From positions 186,001 through 250,000 of the forward strand of contig NZ_AP018338.1 in the NCBI RefSeq assembly GCF_002356415.1: 64,000 bases of DNA, written 5' to 3'. Below the pieces are notes generated by a model. It did not search any database. It saw only the letters and a list, made by a program, of their open reading frames with translations, and had not been told where the DNA came from. The translations under genes and the position numbers were made by a program. The stretch comes from Streptococcus oralis subsp. tigurinus. Lineage in GTDB: Bacteria; Bacillota; Bacilli; Lactobacillales; Streptococcaceae. Numbering within the stretch: position 1 is the stretch's first letter; each line of letters begins with the position of its first letter. Positions 36,974-44,646 of the stretch are shown here, in pieces.

Positions 36974-37840
36974 ATGATTTTACAAGCTAAACATTTGACT
37001 AAACGGTACGGTAATCATATGGCTGTCGATGATATTCAGTTAGAGTTTGAAAAAGGAAGTTTCAATGCTATTTTGGGACCCAATGGTGCAGGGAAATCAA
37101 CCACTATTTCCATGTTAATCGGTTTGAAAAAGCCGACACAAGGTCAGATTCGATATGCGCCAAATACGAAAATCGGAGTTGTTTTTCAAGCTAGTGTACT
37201 GGATGAGATGTTGACGGTTAGGGAAAATCTCACGATTCGTGCTCAACAGTATAAGGAGATTGCGGCAAGTCGTGTGGATGATTTGATTCATCAACTGGGT
37301 TTGACTGCTTTCCAGAAACAACTCTATGGAACTTTGTCAGGTGGGCAAAAACGTCGGGTTGATATTGCGCGTGCTCTTCTTTCGCGACCAGATATTCTTT
37401 TCTTGGATGAACCAACGACAGGTCTTGATATTCAGACTCGCAAATCCATCTGGGATCTGCTGTATCGACTACAAAAGGATGAAGGTATGACGATTATCTT
37501 AACGACTCATTATCTGGATGAAGCAGATGAAGCGGATCAGATCTATATCGTTGATCATGGAAAAGTGATCGCGCAAGGTTCTGCGACTGCTATCAAAAGT
37601 CAGTATGCATCTAATATCCTAAAAATTCGTTTTAAGGAAATGAAGGATCTAGAAAAATTGCGACAGACCGGAATGACAGTCGAGGAAGAAAACGAGTTGG
37701 AATATCTTTTTTATCCAAGGACGTCACAGGAAGCCATTGAATATTTGGCAAAAGTTCGAGAAGAAATTGATTCTTTTGAGTTTCGCCCAGGTACTATGGA
37801 TGATGCCTTTATTGCACTTACAGGAAGAGAGGTTCGCTAA
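36974..37840 (+). CDS. ABC transporter ATP-binding protein (DrrA/NatA-like)
   Basis: 288 aa. Walker A GPNGAGKST (35-43), signature LSGGQKRR (121-128), Walker B ILFLDEPTTGLD (D145-E146), then the C-terminal extension of drug/natural-product exporters. It ends TAATG, overlapping the permease start. With the permease it forms an ABC-2 exporter controlled by, or controlling, the LytTR/DUF3021 pair downstream. Confidence 0.92.
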   Translation: MILQAKHLTKRYGNHMAVDDIQLEFEKGSFNAILGPNGAGKSTTISMLIGLKKPTQGQIRYAPNTKIGVVFQASVLDEMLTVRENLTIRAQQYKEIAASRVDDLIHQLGLTAFQKQLYGTLSGGQKRRVDIARALLSRPDILFLDEPTTGLDIQTRKSIWDLLYRLQKDEGMTIILTTHYLDEADEADQIYIVDHGKVIAQGSATAIKSQYASNILKIRFKEMKDLEKLRQTGMTVEEENELEYLFYPRTSQEAIEYLAKVREEIDSFEFRPGTMDDAFIALTGREVR

Positions 37841-38682
37841 TGCTAGCTTTATTGAAACGGAATTTTATCTTATATTTTCGTAATCGTTCGGGAGTATTTT
37901 TCTCATTATTGGGGGCATTGATTTCCTTCCTCCTTTATATCATTTTTTTGCAGAAGAACCTGACGGATTCTTGGTCCCAACTCCCTGATAATACGAACCT
38001 TTTAAATGACTGGCTGATGGGTGGGACCTTGGCTGTGACTGGGATGACAACCAGTTTTACGGCTCTTACACAAATGGTACAGGATCGTGAAAATCAAGTG
38101 GATCAAGATCTCTTCTTGACAGATTTAGGTAACTGGGGCTTACAGGCGTCCTATCTAATCAGTAGTATTGTCATTTCTTTTATCATGCAGGTGTTTATGT
38201 ATGCTGTTATGAGTTTTTATTTTAAAGAGAGCCCAGTTATCAGTCATTTACCGGAAATCGCTTTGATTATGTTGTTAAGCAGTCTGCTTTCAAGTTTGGT
38301 AAATGTTCTCTTGATTTATCGTTTTCAATCTGTAGATAGCCTTGGTAAACTGGCAACGATAGTGGGAACTGCTTCTGGATTTTTAGTAGGAACTTATATT
38401 CCCATTGGAGTATTACCTGATTCTGCACAGCTTTTCATGAAATGTACCCCTGCAACTTATATTGCTTCTCTCTATCGACAAGTCTTGATGAAAGAGCAGT
38501 TAGAGACCGCATTTTCAGGAAATAACAGTCTGTTACAGGAATTTCAAGACAAAATGGGAATCCAAATCAACTGGCAAGAACTATTGACAAAGGAAGAAAC
38601 ATACTTTATAGTGGTTATTATCAGTCTCGTCGCTATTCTTCTTTGGATGTTATTTGTTAAAGTGTTTAGCAAGAGAAAATAA
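37840..38682 (+). CDS. ABC-2 type transporter permease
   Basis: 280 aa with six membrane helices. ABC-2 signature region near residues 175-200 (GKLATIVGTASGFLVGTYIPIGVLP). Translationally coupled to the ATPase by a one-base overlap. The cargo is unknown; such pairs export peptides, lipids or antibiotics. Confidence 0.9.
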   Translation: MLALLKRNFILYFRNRSGVFFSLLGALISFLLYIIFLQKNLTDSWSQLPDNTNLLNDWLMGGTLAVTGMTTSFTALTQMVQDRENQVDQDLFLTDLGNWGLQASYLISSIVISFIMQVFMYAVMSFYFKESPVISHLPEIALIMLLSSLLSSLVNVLLIYRFQSVDSLGKLATIVGTASGFLVGTYIPIGVLPDSAQLFMKCTPATYIASLYRQVLMKEQLETAFSGNNSLLQEFQDKMGIQINWQELLTKEETYFIVVIISLVAILLWMLFVKVFSKRK

Positions 38683-38700
38683 AGGTGTATTGGAGAGAAA

Positions 38701-39156
38701 ATGAAGATTCGTTTTGAAATGAAGACAGAGTTTTCAGAAAAAGACCCACACATTTTAATTCAGGCAGCTCAGTTAACTGACCAAGCAAGAGAAGTCATGG
38801 AGTATTTAGAACAATTTTCAACGACTAATCAGGTGGTCATTCCTATTCGAACGGATGATCATCTGGTTATGGTAAAAATTGAGGATCTTATTCTAGCAGA
38901 TATCGATAAGAATTTGTTGACCATTTATACGGTAGACGGGATTTATAAAACTAAGGAAACATTGACAAACTTTCAGAATCGGATTAACCGGCGTAACTTT
39001 ATACAGATATCACGTCATTCAATTATAAACATTGACCATCTAGAGTCATTATCGGATAGCTTTTCAGGGAACATGATGGCTAAAATGACTCGGGGTATCA
39101 AATCTAGTGTGAGTCGGAAATACGTTAAGTCCTTAATGGATTATCTAGGTTTATAG
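38701..39156 (+). CDS. LytTR-domain DNA-binding regulator
   Basis: 151 aa, with no receiver domain. The LytTR domain occupies about residues 50-150 (VVIPIRTDDHLVMVKIEDLI ... RNFIQISRHSIINIDHLES). Free-standing LytTR proteins in streptococci (HdrR, BrsR) act with a membrane inhibitor encoded next to them. It lies 9 bp before the DUF3021 gene. Confidence 0.9.
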   Translation: MKIRFEMKTEFSEKDPHILIQAAQLTDQAREVMEYLEQFSTTNQVVIPIRTDDHLVMVKIEDLILADIDKNLLTIYTVDGIYKTKETLTNFQNRINRRNFIQISRHSIINIDHLESLSDSFSGNMMAKMTRGIKSSVSRKYVKSLMDYLGL

Positions 39157-39165
39157 GAGAGAATC

Positions 39166-39585
39166 ATGAAGCGATTGATTGCTTATTTTGTATCGGGAAT
39201 GCGGACGGCCTCCTTTATTTATTTGAGTTTGGTGTTATTGGCTCAGTTTTATTCAGGTATTACCTATCCTGCACCAACGACAAAAAATATTCTAGCTTTG
39301 TTTTTGATGAGTGGAATTATGGGAGTATTGACCTTAATCCTTGAAAGGCTAGAGTTTCTTGCTTATAGTATGCGTGTAGGAGTTCATTTATTAGCGACAG
39401 CTACTATTTTAGTATTGACCTACCTATTTTTTGGCTGGGGTTCAGCATTGTTGAGTCCCTTGCTTTGGTTCTTTTTCTTATTAATTTATGGACTGATATG
39501 GTTGTACCAGATCTGGCAAACTCACAAGCTCACTCAACGAATTAATCAAGCCTTAGAAGATAAAAGAAAGAAAACGAATCACTAA
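39166..39585 (+). CDS. DUF3021 membrane protein, probable inhibitor of the LytTR regulator
   Basis: 139 aa with four membrane helices (about 10-30, 42-62, 70-90, 95-118) and a basic cytoplasmic tail. LytTR-DUF3021 pairs form LytTR Regulatory Systems, where the membrane protein holds the regulator inactive. RBS AGGAGAG. Last gene of the four-gene operon. Confidence 0.85.
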   Translation: MKRLIAYFVSGMRTASFIYLSLVLLAQFYSGITYPAPTTKNILALFLMSGIMGVLTLILERLEFLAYSMRVGVHLLATATILVLTYLFFGWGSALLSPLLWFFFLLIYGLIWLYQIWQTHKLTQRINQALEDKRKKTNH

Positions 39586-39642
39586 TGTAGTGTTGAGGAT
39601 GAGGTTTGGGGAGAGTGCTAGTTTCCATATAGAGCAAATTAT

Positions 39643-39651
39643 GATATAGTA
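39643..39651 (+). promoter_or_regulatory. Extended -10 promoter for acetyltransferase pair
   Basis: TGATATAGT (39643-39651), 28 bp before the start codon. Confidence 0.5.
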
Positions 39652-39679
39652 TTTTCAGCGTAAAACAAGGAGAAAAACG

Positions 39680-40375
39680 ATGCCAGTAAATGAATATGGT
39701 CAGATAATTGGTGAGTCAATGGAAGGTTATACACCAGGTGAATTGCCTTCCATTGATTTCTTAGAAGGGCGCTACGCTCGGATAGAGGCTCTTTCGGTGG
39801 AAAAGCATGCGGAGGATTTGCTAACTGTTTATGGTCCTGATACGCCTCGTGAGATGTGGACCTACCTCTTTCAGGAGCCAGTGGCAGATATGGAGGAACT
39901 GGTTACCGTCTTAAATCAGATGTTGGCTCGTAAGGACCGTTTTTACTATGCGATTATAGATAAGGAAACTGGTAAGGCTTTGGGAACTTTTTCACTCATG
40001 CGCATTGATCAGAATAACCGAGTAATAGAAGTGGGTGCTGTCACTTTTTCTCCTGCTCTTAAGGGTACGAGGATAGGGACGGAGGCTCAATATCTCCTAG
40101 CTCGCTATGTTTTTGAGGAGCTTAGCTATCGTCGCTATGAGTGGAAATGCGATGCTCTAAATCTGCCATCAAAACGAGCTGCGGAACGTTTGGGCTTTGT
40201 CTATGAAGGAACCTTCCGCCAGGCAGTCGTTTATAAGGGGCGTACGAGGGATACGAATTGGCTCTCTATGATTGATAAGGACTGGCCTCAAGTTAAAGCT
40301 CGTTTGGAAGCATGGCTGTCTCCTGAAAACTTTGATAAAGATGGACGGCAGTACAAGAGCTTAAGAGAATTCTGA
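39680..40375 (+). CDS. GNAT acetyltransferase, RimL-like
   Basis: 231 aa. The N-terminal MPVNEYGQIIGESMEGYTPG and central EVGAVTFSPALKGTRIGTEAQY (acetyl-CoA region, about 126-147) followed by KCDALNLPSKRAAERLGFVYEGTFR identify the RimL-like branch, often acting on proteins or small amines. RBS AAGGAGAAA. It is 11 bp ahead of a second acetyltransferase. Confidence 0.88.
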   Translation: MPVNEYGQIIGESMEGYTPGELPSIDFLEGRYARIEALSVEKHAEDLLTVYGPDTPREMWTYLFQEPVADMEELVTVLNQMLARKDRFYYAIIDKETGKALGTFSLMRIDQNNRVIEVGAVTFSPALKGTRIGTEAQYLLARYVFEELSYRRYEWKCDALNLPSKRAAERLGFVYEGTFRQAVVYKGRTRDTNWLSMIDKDWPQVKARLEAWLSPENFDKDGRQYKSLREF

Positions 40376-40386
40376 GAGGTATTGAG

Positions 40387-40803
40387 ATGATAACTATTAG
40401 AAAGCAAGAAATTGTCAAGCTAGAGGATGTTTTGCATCTCTATCAGGCAGTCAGTTGGACAAATTATACCCATCAACCTCAGATGCTGGAGAAGGCCTTG
40501 TCTCACTCATTAGCGATTTATCTGGCACATGATGGAGATGCCGTGGTAGGCTTGGTTCGTTTGGTTGGAGATGGTTTCTCATCGATTTTTGTCCAGGATT
40601 TGATCGTTTTGCCTAGCTATCAGTGCCAAGGGATTGGTAGAGACTTGATGAAAGAGGCTTTAGGTGATTACAAAGATGCCTATCAAGTCCAACTAGTGAC
40701 CGAACAGACAGAAAAAACCTTGGGATTCTATCGTTCTCTGGGATTTGAAGCCTTATCTACTTATGATTGTACTGGAATGATTTGGGTGGATCGAAAAAGA
40801 TAA
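40387..40803 (+). CDS. GNAT acetyltransferase
   Basis: 138 aa compact GNAT domain. FVQDLIVLPSYQCQGIGRDLMKEAL (about 76-100) is the acetyl-CoA pyrophosphate loop (Q-x-x-G-I-G). Substrate unknown. Co-transcribed with the preceding gene; RBS GAGAGGT. Confidence 0.88.
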   Translation: MITIRKQEIVKLEDVLHLYQAVSWTNYTHQPQMLEKALSHSLAIYLAHDGDAVVGLVRLVGDGFSSIFVQDLIVLPSYQCQGIGRDLMKEALGDYKDAYQVQLVTEQTEKTLGFYRSLGFEALSTYDCTGMIWVDRKR

Positions 40804-40816
40804 AAAATTATTTTTT

Positions 40817-40849
40817 CTTAAGTAAAGTTTAAGTCTCCTTGTGTATTAT
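40817..40849 (+). promoter_or_regulatory. CiaR-controlled promoter of csRNA B
   Basis: CTTAAG-TAAAG-TTTAAG (40817-40833), 10 bp, TATTAT (40844-40849). Confidence 0.8.
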
Positions 40850-40855
40850 ATAGTT

Positions 40856-41056
40856 ATTAAATAAAGACCTCCTAATACTCTTCGAAAATCTCATCAACCT
40901 TCGTTAGAGTCGACTTAACTAACTATAGTTATGCTTGCGTCTATCTGTCTAGTCTGATTTCGATTTTCATTGAGTGTCCTTTATTTAATGAAATCCCAAA
41001 CTTTTCTTTTTCATCATAATCTCCTAAAGAAGTCACCCAATCAGGTGGCTTTTTTA
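40856..41056 (+). ncRNA. csRNA B, interrupted by a BOX-like element
   Basis: Same CiaR promoter, first stem (TTAAATAAAG 40857-40866; CTTTATTTAA 40979-40988), family middle sequence (AAACTTTTCTTTTTCATCATAATCTCC) and terminator AGTCACC-CAATCA-GGTGGCT (41031-41050) as csRNA C. However, 103 bp (40876-40978) are inserted right after the ACCTCCTAA loop. The RNA would be about 200 nt instead of ~95, with the anti-SD loop opened into a long extra hairpin. Function may be altered or lost. Confidence 0.8.
40876..40978. repeat. BOX-like repeat inserted in csRNA B
   Basis: Begins TACTCTTCGAAAATCTC and ends GATTTTCATTGAGTGTC. The ends match the boxA start and boxC end of pneumococcal BOX elements and are inverted repeats of each other (ACTC-TTCGAAAATC against ACTCAATGAAAATC). 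boxB is missing and the centre is diverged. Comparison with csRNAs A and C fixes the insertion limits. Confidence 0.75.
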
Positions 41057-41119
41057 TGGCTTGGAGAGGAAAAATCCATTTGAAAAAAATTTTTAAAAAA
41101 ATGATAAATCAAAGAAAAA

Positions 41120-41152
41120 ATTAAGTTAGCTTTAAGATTCATCTTGTATCAT
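41120..41152 (+). promoter_or_regulatory. CiaR-controlled promoter of csRNA C
   Basis: ATTAAG-TTAGC-TTTAAG (41120-41136), 10 bp, TATCAT (41147-41152). Confidence 0.8.
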
Positions 41153-41158
41153 ATAATC

Positions 41159-41257
41159 ATTAAATAAAGACCTCCTAACTTTATTTAATGAAATCCTAAA
41201 CTTTTCTTTTTCATAATAATCTCCCTAAAGAGGCCACCCAATCAGGTGGCTTTTTTG
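41159..41257 (+). ncRNA. Cia-dependent small RNA (csRNA C)
   Basis: Stem TTAAATAAAG (41160-41169)/CTTTATTTAA (41179-41188) with loop ACCTCCTAA, then AAACTTTTCTTTTTCATAATAATCTCCC, then terminator GCCACC-CAATCA-GGTGGC (41233-41250) and TTTTTT. An intact counterpart of csRNA B, 260 bp downstream in tandem; the two arose by duplication. Confidence 0.88.
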
Positions 41258-41283
41258 TTTGTGGCTTGGATTTTTGATATAAT
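41255..41283 (+). promoter_or_regulatory. ruvB promoter
   Basis: TTGTTT (41255-41260), 17-bp spacer, TATAAT (41278-41283). The ruvB ATG is 7 nt after the last base of the -10, so transcription would start at or next to the A of the ATG. Confidence 0.7.
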
Positions 41284-41289
41284 AGAGCC

Positions 41290-42288
41290 ATGAGTAGAAT
41301 TTTAGATAATGAAATCATGGGGGATGAGGAGTTGGTAGAACGTACCCTCCGTCCCCAGTATTTACGTGAATATATTGGGCAGGACAAGGTCAAGGATCAG
41401 CTTCAAATCTTTATTGAGGCAGCAAAAATGCGTGATGAGGCGCTGGACCATGTTCTTTTATTTGGTCCTCCAGGTCTCGGGAAAACAACCATGGCCTTTG
41501 TTATTGCCAATGAACTGGGAGTCAATCTCAAGCAAACGTCTGGTCCTGTCATTGAAAAAGCGGGTGATCTGGTAGCGATTTTGAATGATTTGGAGCCTGG
41601 AGACGTTCTCTTTATTGACGAGATTCATCGCTTACCCATGTCGGTGGAAGAGGTGCTCTATAGTGCCATGGAGGACTTCTACATTGATATCATGATTGGG
41701 GCTGGTGAAGGCAGTCGCAGTGTTCATTTGGATTTGCCGCCTTTTACCTTGATTGGTGCGACGACACGTGCGGGGATGCTTTCTAATCCTCTACGAGCAC
41801 GTTTTGGGATTACGGGTCATATGGAATACTATGCCCACGCTGACTTGACGGAAATTGTTGAGCGGACAGCAGATATTTTTGAGATGGAAATCACTCATGA
41901 AGCTGCAGCTGAGTTGGCCTTACGCAGTCGTGGAACTCCTCGTATTGCCAATCGTCTCCTCAAGCGCGTGCGCGACTTTGCTCAGATTATGGGAGATGGC
42001 CTAATTGATGATGTGATTACGGATAAGGCCTTGACCATGCTGGATGTAGACCATGAAGGCTTAGACTATGTGGACCAAAAAATCCTCCGTACCATGATTG
42101 AGATGTACGGTGGCGGTCCTGTCGGGCTAGGAACCCTTTCGGTTAATATTGCCGAGGAGCGCGAGACGGTAGAAGATATGTACGAACCCTACCTCATCCA
42201 GAAAGGTTTCATCATGCGAACTCGTTCTGGACGGGTGGCGACAGCCAAGGCTTATGAACATTTGGGGTATGAATACAGTGAAAAATGA
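41290..42288 (+). CDS. ruvB: Holliday junction branch migration ATPase RuvB
   Basis: 332 aa. Walker [10 protein letters not shown] (59-67), Walker B VLFIDEIH, sensor-1 IGATTRAG and the arginine finger/winged-helix region to the C-terminus are intact. It drives branch migration with RuvA in recombination. No Shine-Dalgarno precedes the ATG and the promoter sits immediately upstream, so the mRNA is probably leaderless. Confidence 0.97.
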   Translation: MSRILDNEIMGDEELVERTLRPQYLREYIGQDKVKDQLQIFIEAAKMRDEALDHVLLFGPPGLGKTTMAFVIANELGVNLKQTSGPVIEKAGDLVAILNDLEPGDVLFIDEIHRLPMSVEEVLYSAMEDFYIDIMIGAGEGSRSVHLDLPPFTLIGATTRAGMLSNPLRARFGITGHMEYYAHADLTEIVERTADIFEMEITHEAAAELALRSRGTPRIANRLLKRVRDFAQIMGDGLIDDVITDKALTMLDVDHEGLDYVDQKILRTMIEMYGGGPVGLGTLSVNIAEERETVEDMYEPYLIQKGFIMRTRSGRVATAKAYEHLGYEYSEK

Positions 42289-42853
42289 GCAAGATATTCT
42301 AGAGGTTTTTAGAAAAAATCCAGATATGATGACCATTCTGGCCATTATTCGTGACCTTGCTCTGAAAGACTCTTGGTTGGCGGCAGGTTCTGTCCGAAAT
42401 TTTATCTGGAATCTCTTGTCAGACAAATCGCCTTTTGACCGTGAAACAGATGTGGATGTGATTTTCTTTGATCCAGATGTTTCTTATGAGGAAACAGTAT
42501 CCCTAGAGAACAAGCTGAGAGAGGATTTTCCTCAGTATCAGTGGGAGTTGAAAAATCAGGTCTATATGCATCTGCACAATCCCCACACTGCGCCTTACAC
42601 GAGTTCTCGTGATGCTATGAGTAAATATCCCGAACGCTGTACGGCGATAGGGCTTCGCTTGCATGCCGACGCAACTTTAGAGCTCTTTGCGCCCTATGGT
42701 TTAGAGGATATTTTAAAGTTTCAAGTTTCCCCAACTCCTCATTTCTTAGAGAATGAGGACCGAATGAAGCTCTATCAAGAGCGGTTGCTCAAGAAAAATT
42801 GGCAAGAAAAATGGAAAAATCTGGCTTTCTCAAAAAACTTAAGAAAAATTTAA
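42269..42853 (+). CDS. Nucleotidyltransferase family protein (DUF925)
   Basis: 194 aa. [11 protein letters not shown] with a following DVDVIFFD (about 69-76) gives the G-S...D-x-D pattern of the nucleotidyltransferase fold. It overlaps the ruvB end by 20 bp. The ATG at 42269 has GGGG just upstream; an in-frame ATG five codons earlier is possible. Substrate unknown. Confidence 0.8.
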   Translation: MNTVKNEQDILEVFRKNPDMMTILAIIRDLALKDSWLAAGSVRNFIWNLLSDKSPFDRETDVDVIFFDPDVSYEETVSLENKLREDFPQYQWELKNQVYMHLHNPHTAPYTSSRDAMSKYPERCTAIGLRLHADATLELFAPYGLEDILKFQVSPTPHFLENEDRMKLYQERLLKKNWQEKWKNLAFSKNLRKI

Positions 42854-42870
42854 GTTAGGGGCGGTATACT
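42838..42870 (+). promoter_or_regulatory. CiaR-controlled promoter of csRNA D
   Basis: CTTAAG-AAAAA-TTTAAG (42838-42854), 10 bp, TATACT (42865-42870). The repeat overlaps the end of the nucleotidyltransferase gene. Confidence 0.82.
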
Positions 42871-42876
42871 AAATCC

Positions 42877-42969
42877 ATAAGTTAAGAGAAACTTAACTTA
42901 AACTCCTAAAACTTTTTCATAATAATCTCCCTATAAAATAAAGTCGCCCAATCAGGCGGCTTATTTTTT
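42877..42969 (+). ncRNA. Cia-dependent small RNA (csRNA D)
   Basis: First hairpin TAAGTTAAG (42878-42886)-AGAAA-CTTAACTTA (42892-42900), then AAACTCCTAAAACTTTTTCATAATAATCTCCC split across the linker, and terminator AAGTCGCC-CAATCA-GGCGGCTT (42941-42962) with TATTTTTTT. Unlike A-C, the CTCCTAA pairing sequence lies after the first hairpin rather than in its loop. Confidence 0.85.
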
Positions 42970-43019
42970 TACTTACAAGTAATGATAGTAACTTAGCAAT
43001 AGAAGAAAATAGGGAAGTA

Positions 43020-43028
43020 TGGTATAAT
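43020..43028 (+). promoter_or_regulatory. Extended -10 promoter of uppS operon
   Basis: TGGTATAAT (43020-43028), 32 bp before uppS. Confidence 0.65.
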
Positions 43029-43060
43029 AAAACGATAGATTTTTGAATAGGAATAAGAAC

Positions 43061-43819
43061 ATGTTTGGATTTTTTAAGAAAGATAAAGCTGTAGAAGTTG
43101 AGGTTCCAACACAGGTTCCTGCTCATATTGGCATCATCATGGATGGGAATGGTCGCTGGGCTAAAAAACGGATGCAACCACGGGTTTTTGGTCATAAGGC
43201 GGGGATGGAAGCCCTCCAAAAGGTAACCAAGGCAGCTAACAAGATGGGGGTCAAGGTCATCACGGTTTATGCCTTTTCAACGGAAAATTGGACGCGCCCA
43301 GATCAAGAGGTCAAGTTTATCATGAACTTGCCAGTCGAGTTTTATGATAACTATGTCCCTGAATTGCACGCAAATAACGTTAAGATTCAGATGATTGGGG
43401 AGACAGACCGTCTGCCTAAGCCAACTTTTGAAGCTTTGAAAAAAGCAGAGGAATTGACCAAGAACAATACGGGCTTGATTCTCAATTTTGCGCTCAATTA
43501 TGGTGGTCGTGCTGAAATTACGCAGGCTCTTAAGGGCTTGGCTCAAGATGTTTTAGATGCTAAAATCAACCCTGGTGATATCACAGAAGATATGATTGGG
43601 GACTATCTTTTCACGCAACACCTGCCAAAGGATTTGCGAGATCCTGATTTGATTATCCGCACGAGTGGTGAGTTGCGTTTAAGCAATTTCTTGCCATGGC
43701 AAGCAGCCTATAGCGAGCTTTATTTTACGGATACCTTGTGGCCTGATTTTGATGAAGCCTCCTTGCAGGAAGCTATTGCTGCCTTTAATCATCGCAATCG
43801 CCGTTTTGGAGGAGTTTAG
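43061..43819 (+). CDS. uppS: Isoprenyl transferase (undecaprenyl diphosphate synthase)
   Basis: 252 aa. Makes C55 undecaprenyl-PP, the lipid carrier for wall and capsule. Catalytic D28 in IMDGNGRWA, and the conserved FSTENWTRP and RTSGELRLSNFLPWQ motifs. The ATG at 43061 gives the standard MFGFFKKDKA N-terminus; an upstream in-frame ATG at 43043 lies before the RBS AGGAA. First gene of an envelope operon with cdsA, rseP and proS. Confidence 0.97.
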   Translation: MFGFFKKDKAVEVEVPTQVPAHIGIIMDGNGRWAKKRMQPRVFGHKAGMEALQKVTKAANKMGVKVITVYAFSTENWTRPDQEVKFIMNLPVEFYDNYVPELHANNVKIQMIGETDRLPKPTFEALKKAEELTKNNTGLILNFALNYGGRAEITQALKGLAQDVLDAKINPGDITEDMIGDYLFTQHLPKDLRDPDLIIRTSGELRLSNFLPWQAAYSELYFTDTLWPDFDEASLQEAIAAFNHRNRRFGGV

Positions 43820-43827
43820 GAGAAGAT

Positions 43828-44631
43828 ATGACCAAGGATTTACAAGAGAGAACACTTTTTGCTGGACTGGCTCTGGTTATCTTCCTTCCCGTCTTGTTTG
43901 TTGGCGGGCTCCTGTTGCAGATAGGAATTGGCTTGTTAGCAATGCTAGGCGTCCATGAGCTCCTGCACATGAAGGGACTAAAGACCATGACCATTGAGGG
44001 CACCTTGACCCTCCTTGCAACCTTTGCACTTACAATCCCCTTAGAAAATTACCTAACTTTTTTGCCGGTTGATGGCAATGTGGTTGCCTACAGTGTTTTG
44101 ATTACAATTATGTTAGGGACGACTGTTTTCAGTAAAAGCTATACGATTGAAGATGCTGCCTTTCCAATTGCTGTGAGTTTTTATGTTGGTTTTGGTTTCA
44201 ATGCCTTACTAGATGCTCGTATAGCTGGATTTGATAAGGTTCTTCTGGCTCTCTTTATCGTTTGGGCGACAGATAGTGCAGCTTATCTGACGGGGGTGAA
44301 TTTTGGTAAGCATAAGTTAGCCCCGAGGGTTTCTCCTAATAAGAGTATTGAGGGCTTTGTTGGGGGTATTCTAGGTGCGGTACTGATAACAGTACTCTTC
44401 ATGCTAGTGGACAGTACAGTTGCTCTTCCCTATGGAATTTATAGGATGAGTCTTTTTGCCGCCTTCTTCAGTGTGGCAGGTCAGTTTGGTGACTTGATTG
44501 AGAGTGCTATGAAACGCCATTTCGGTGTCAAGGATTCTGGGAAGTTTATCCCGGGGCATGGTGGAGTGTTGGATCGTTTTGACAGTATGTTAGTTGTCTT
44601 TCCTATCATGCACTTGTTTGGCCTCTTCTAA
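43828..44631 (+). CDS. cdsA: Phosphatidate cytidylyltransferase
   Basis: 267 aa, about seven membrane helices. CDP-diacylglycerol synthase signature near the C-terminus: DLIESAMKRHFGVKDSGKFI-PGHGGVLDRFDS. It feeds phospholipid synthesis, including the Cls substrate. 8 bp after uppS with RBS TTAGGAG. Confidence 0.96.
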   Translation: MTKDLQERTLFAGLALVIFLPVLFVGGLLLQIGIGLLAMLGVHELLHMKGLKTMTIEGTLTLLATFALTIPLENYLTFLPVDGNVVAYSVLITIMLGTTVFSKSYTIEDAAFPIAVSFYVGFGFNALLDARIAGFDKVLLALFIVWATDSAAYLTGVNFGKHKLAPRVSPNKSIEGFVGGILGAVLITVLFMLVDSTVALPYGIYRMSLFAAFFSVAGQFGDLIESAMKRHFGVKDSGKFIPGHGGVLDRFDSMLVVFPIMHLFGLF

Positions 44632-44646
44632 AGAAAGGAATATTGA

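Noticed and set aside
41031..41056. Independent terminator unrelated to csRNA B
   Set aside because: Its CAATCA loop and stem are shared with csRNAs C and D, so it is the csRNA terminator.
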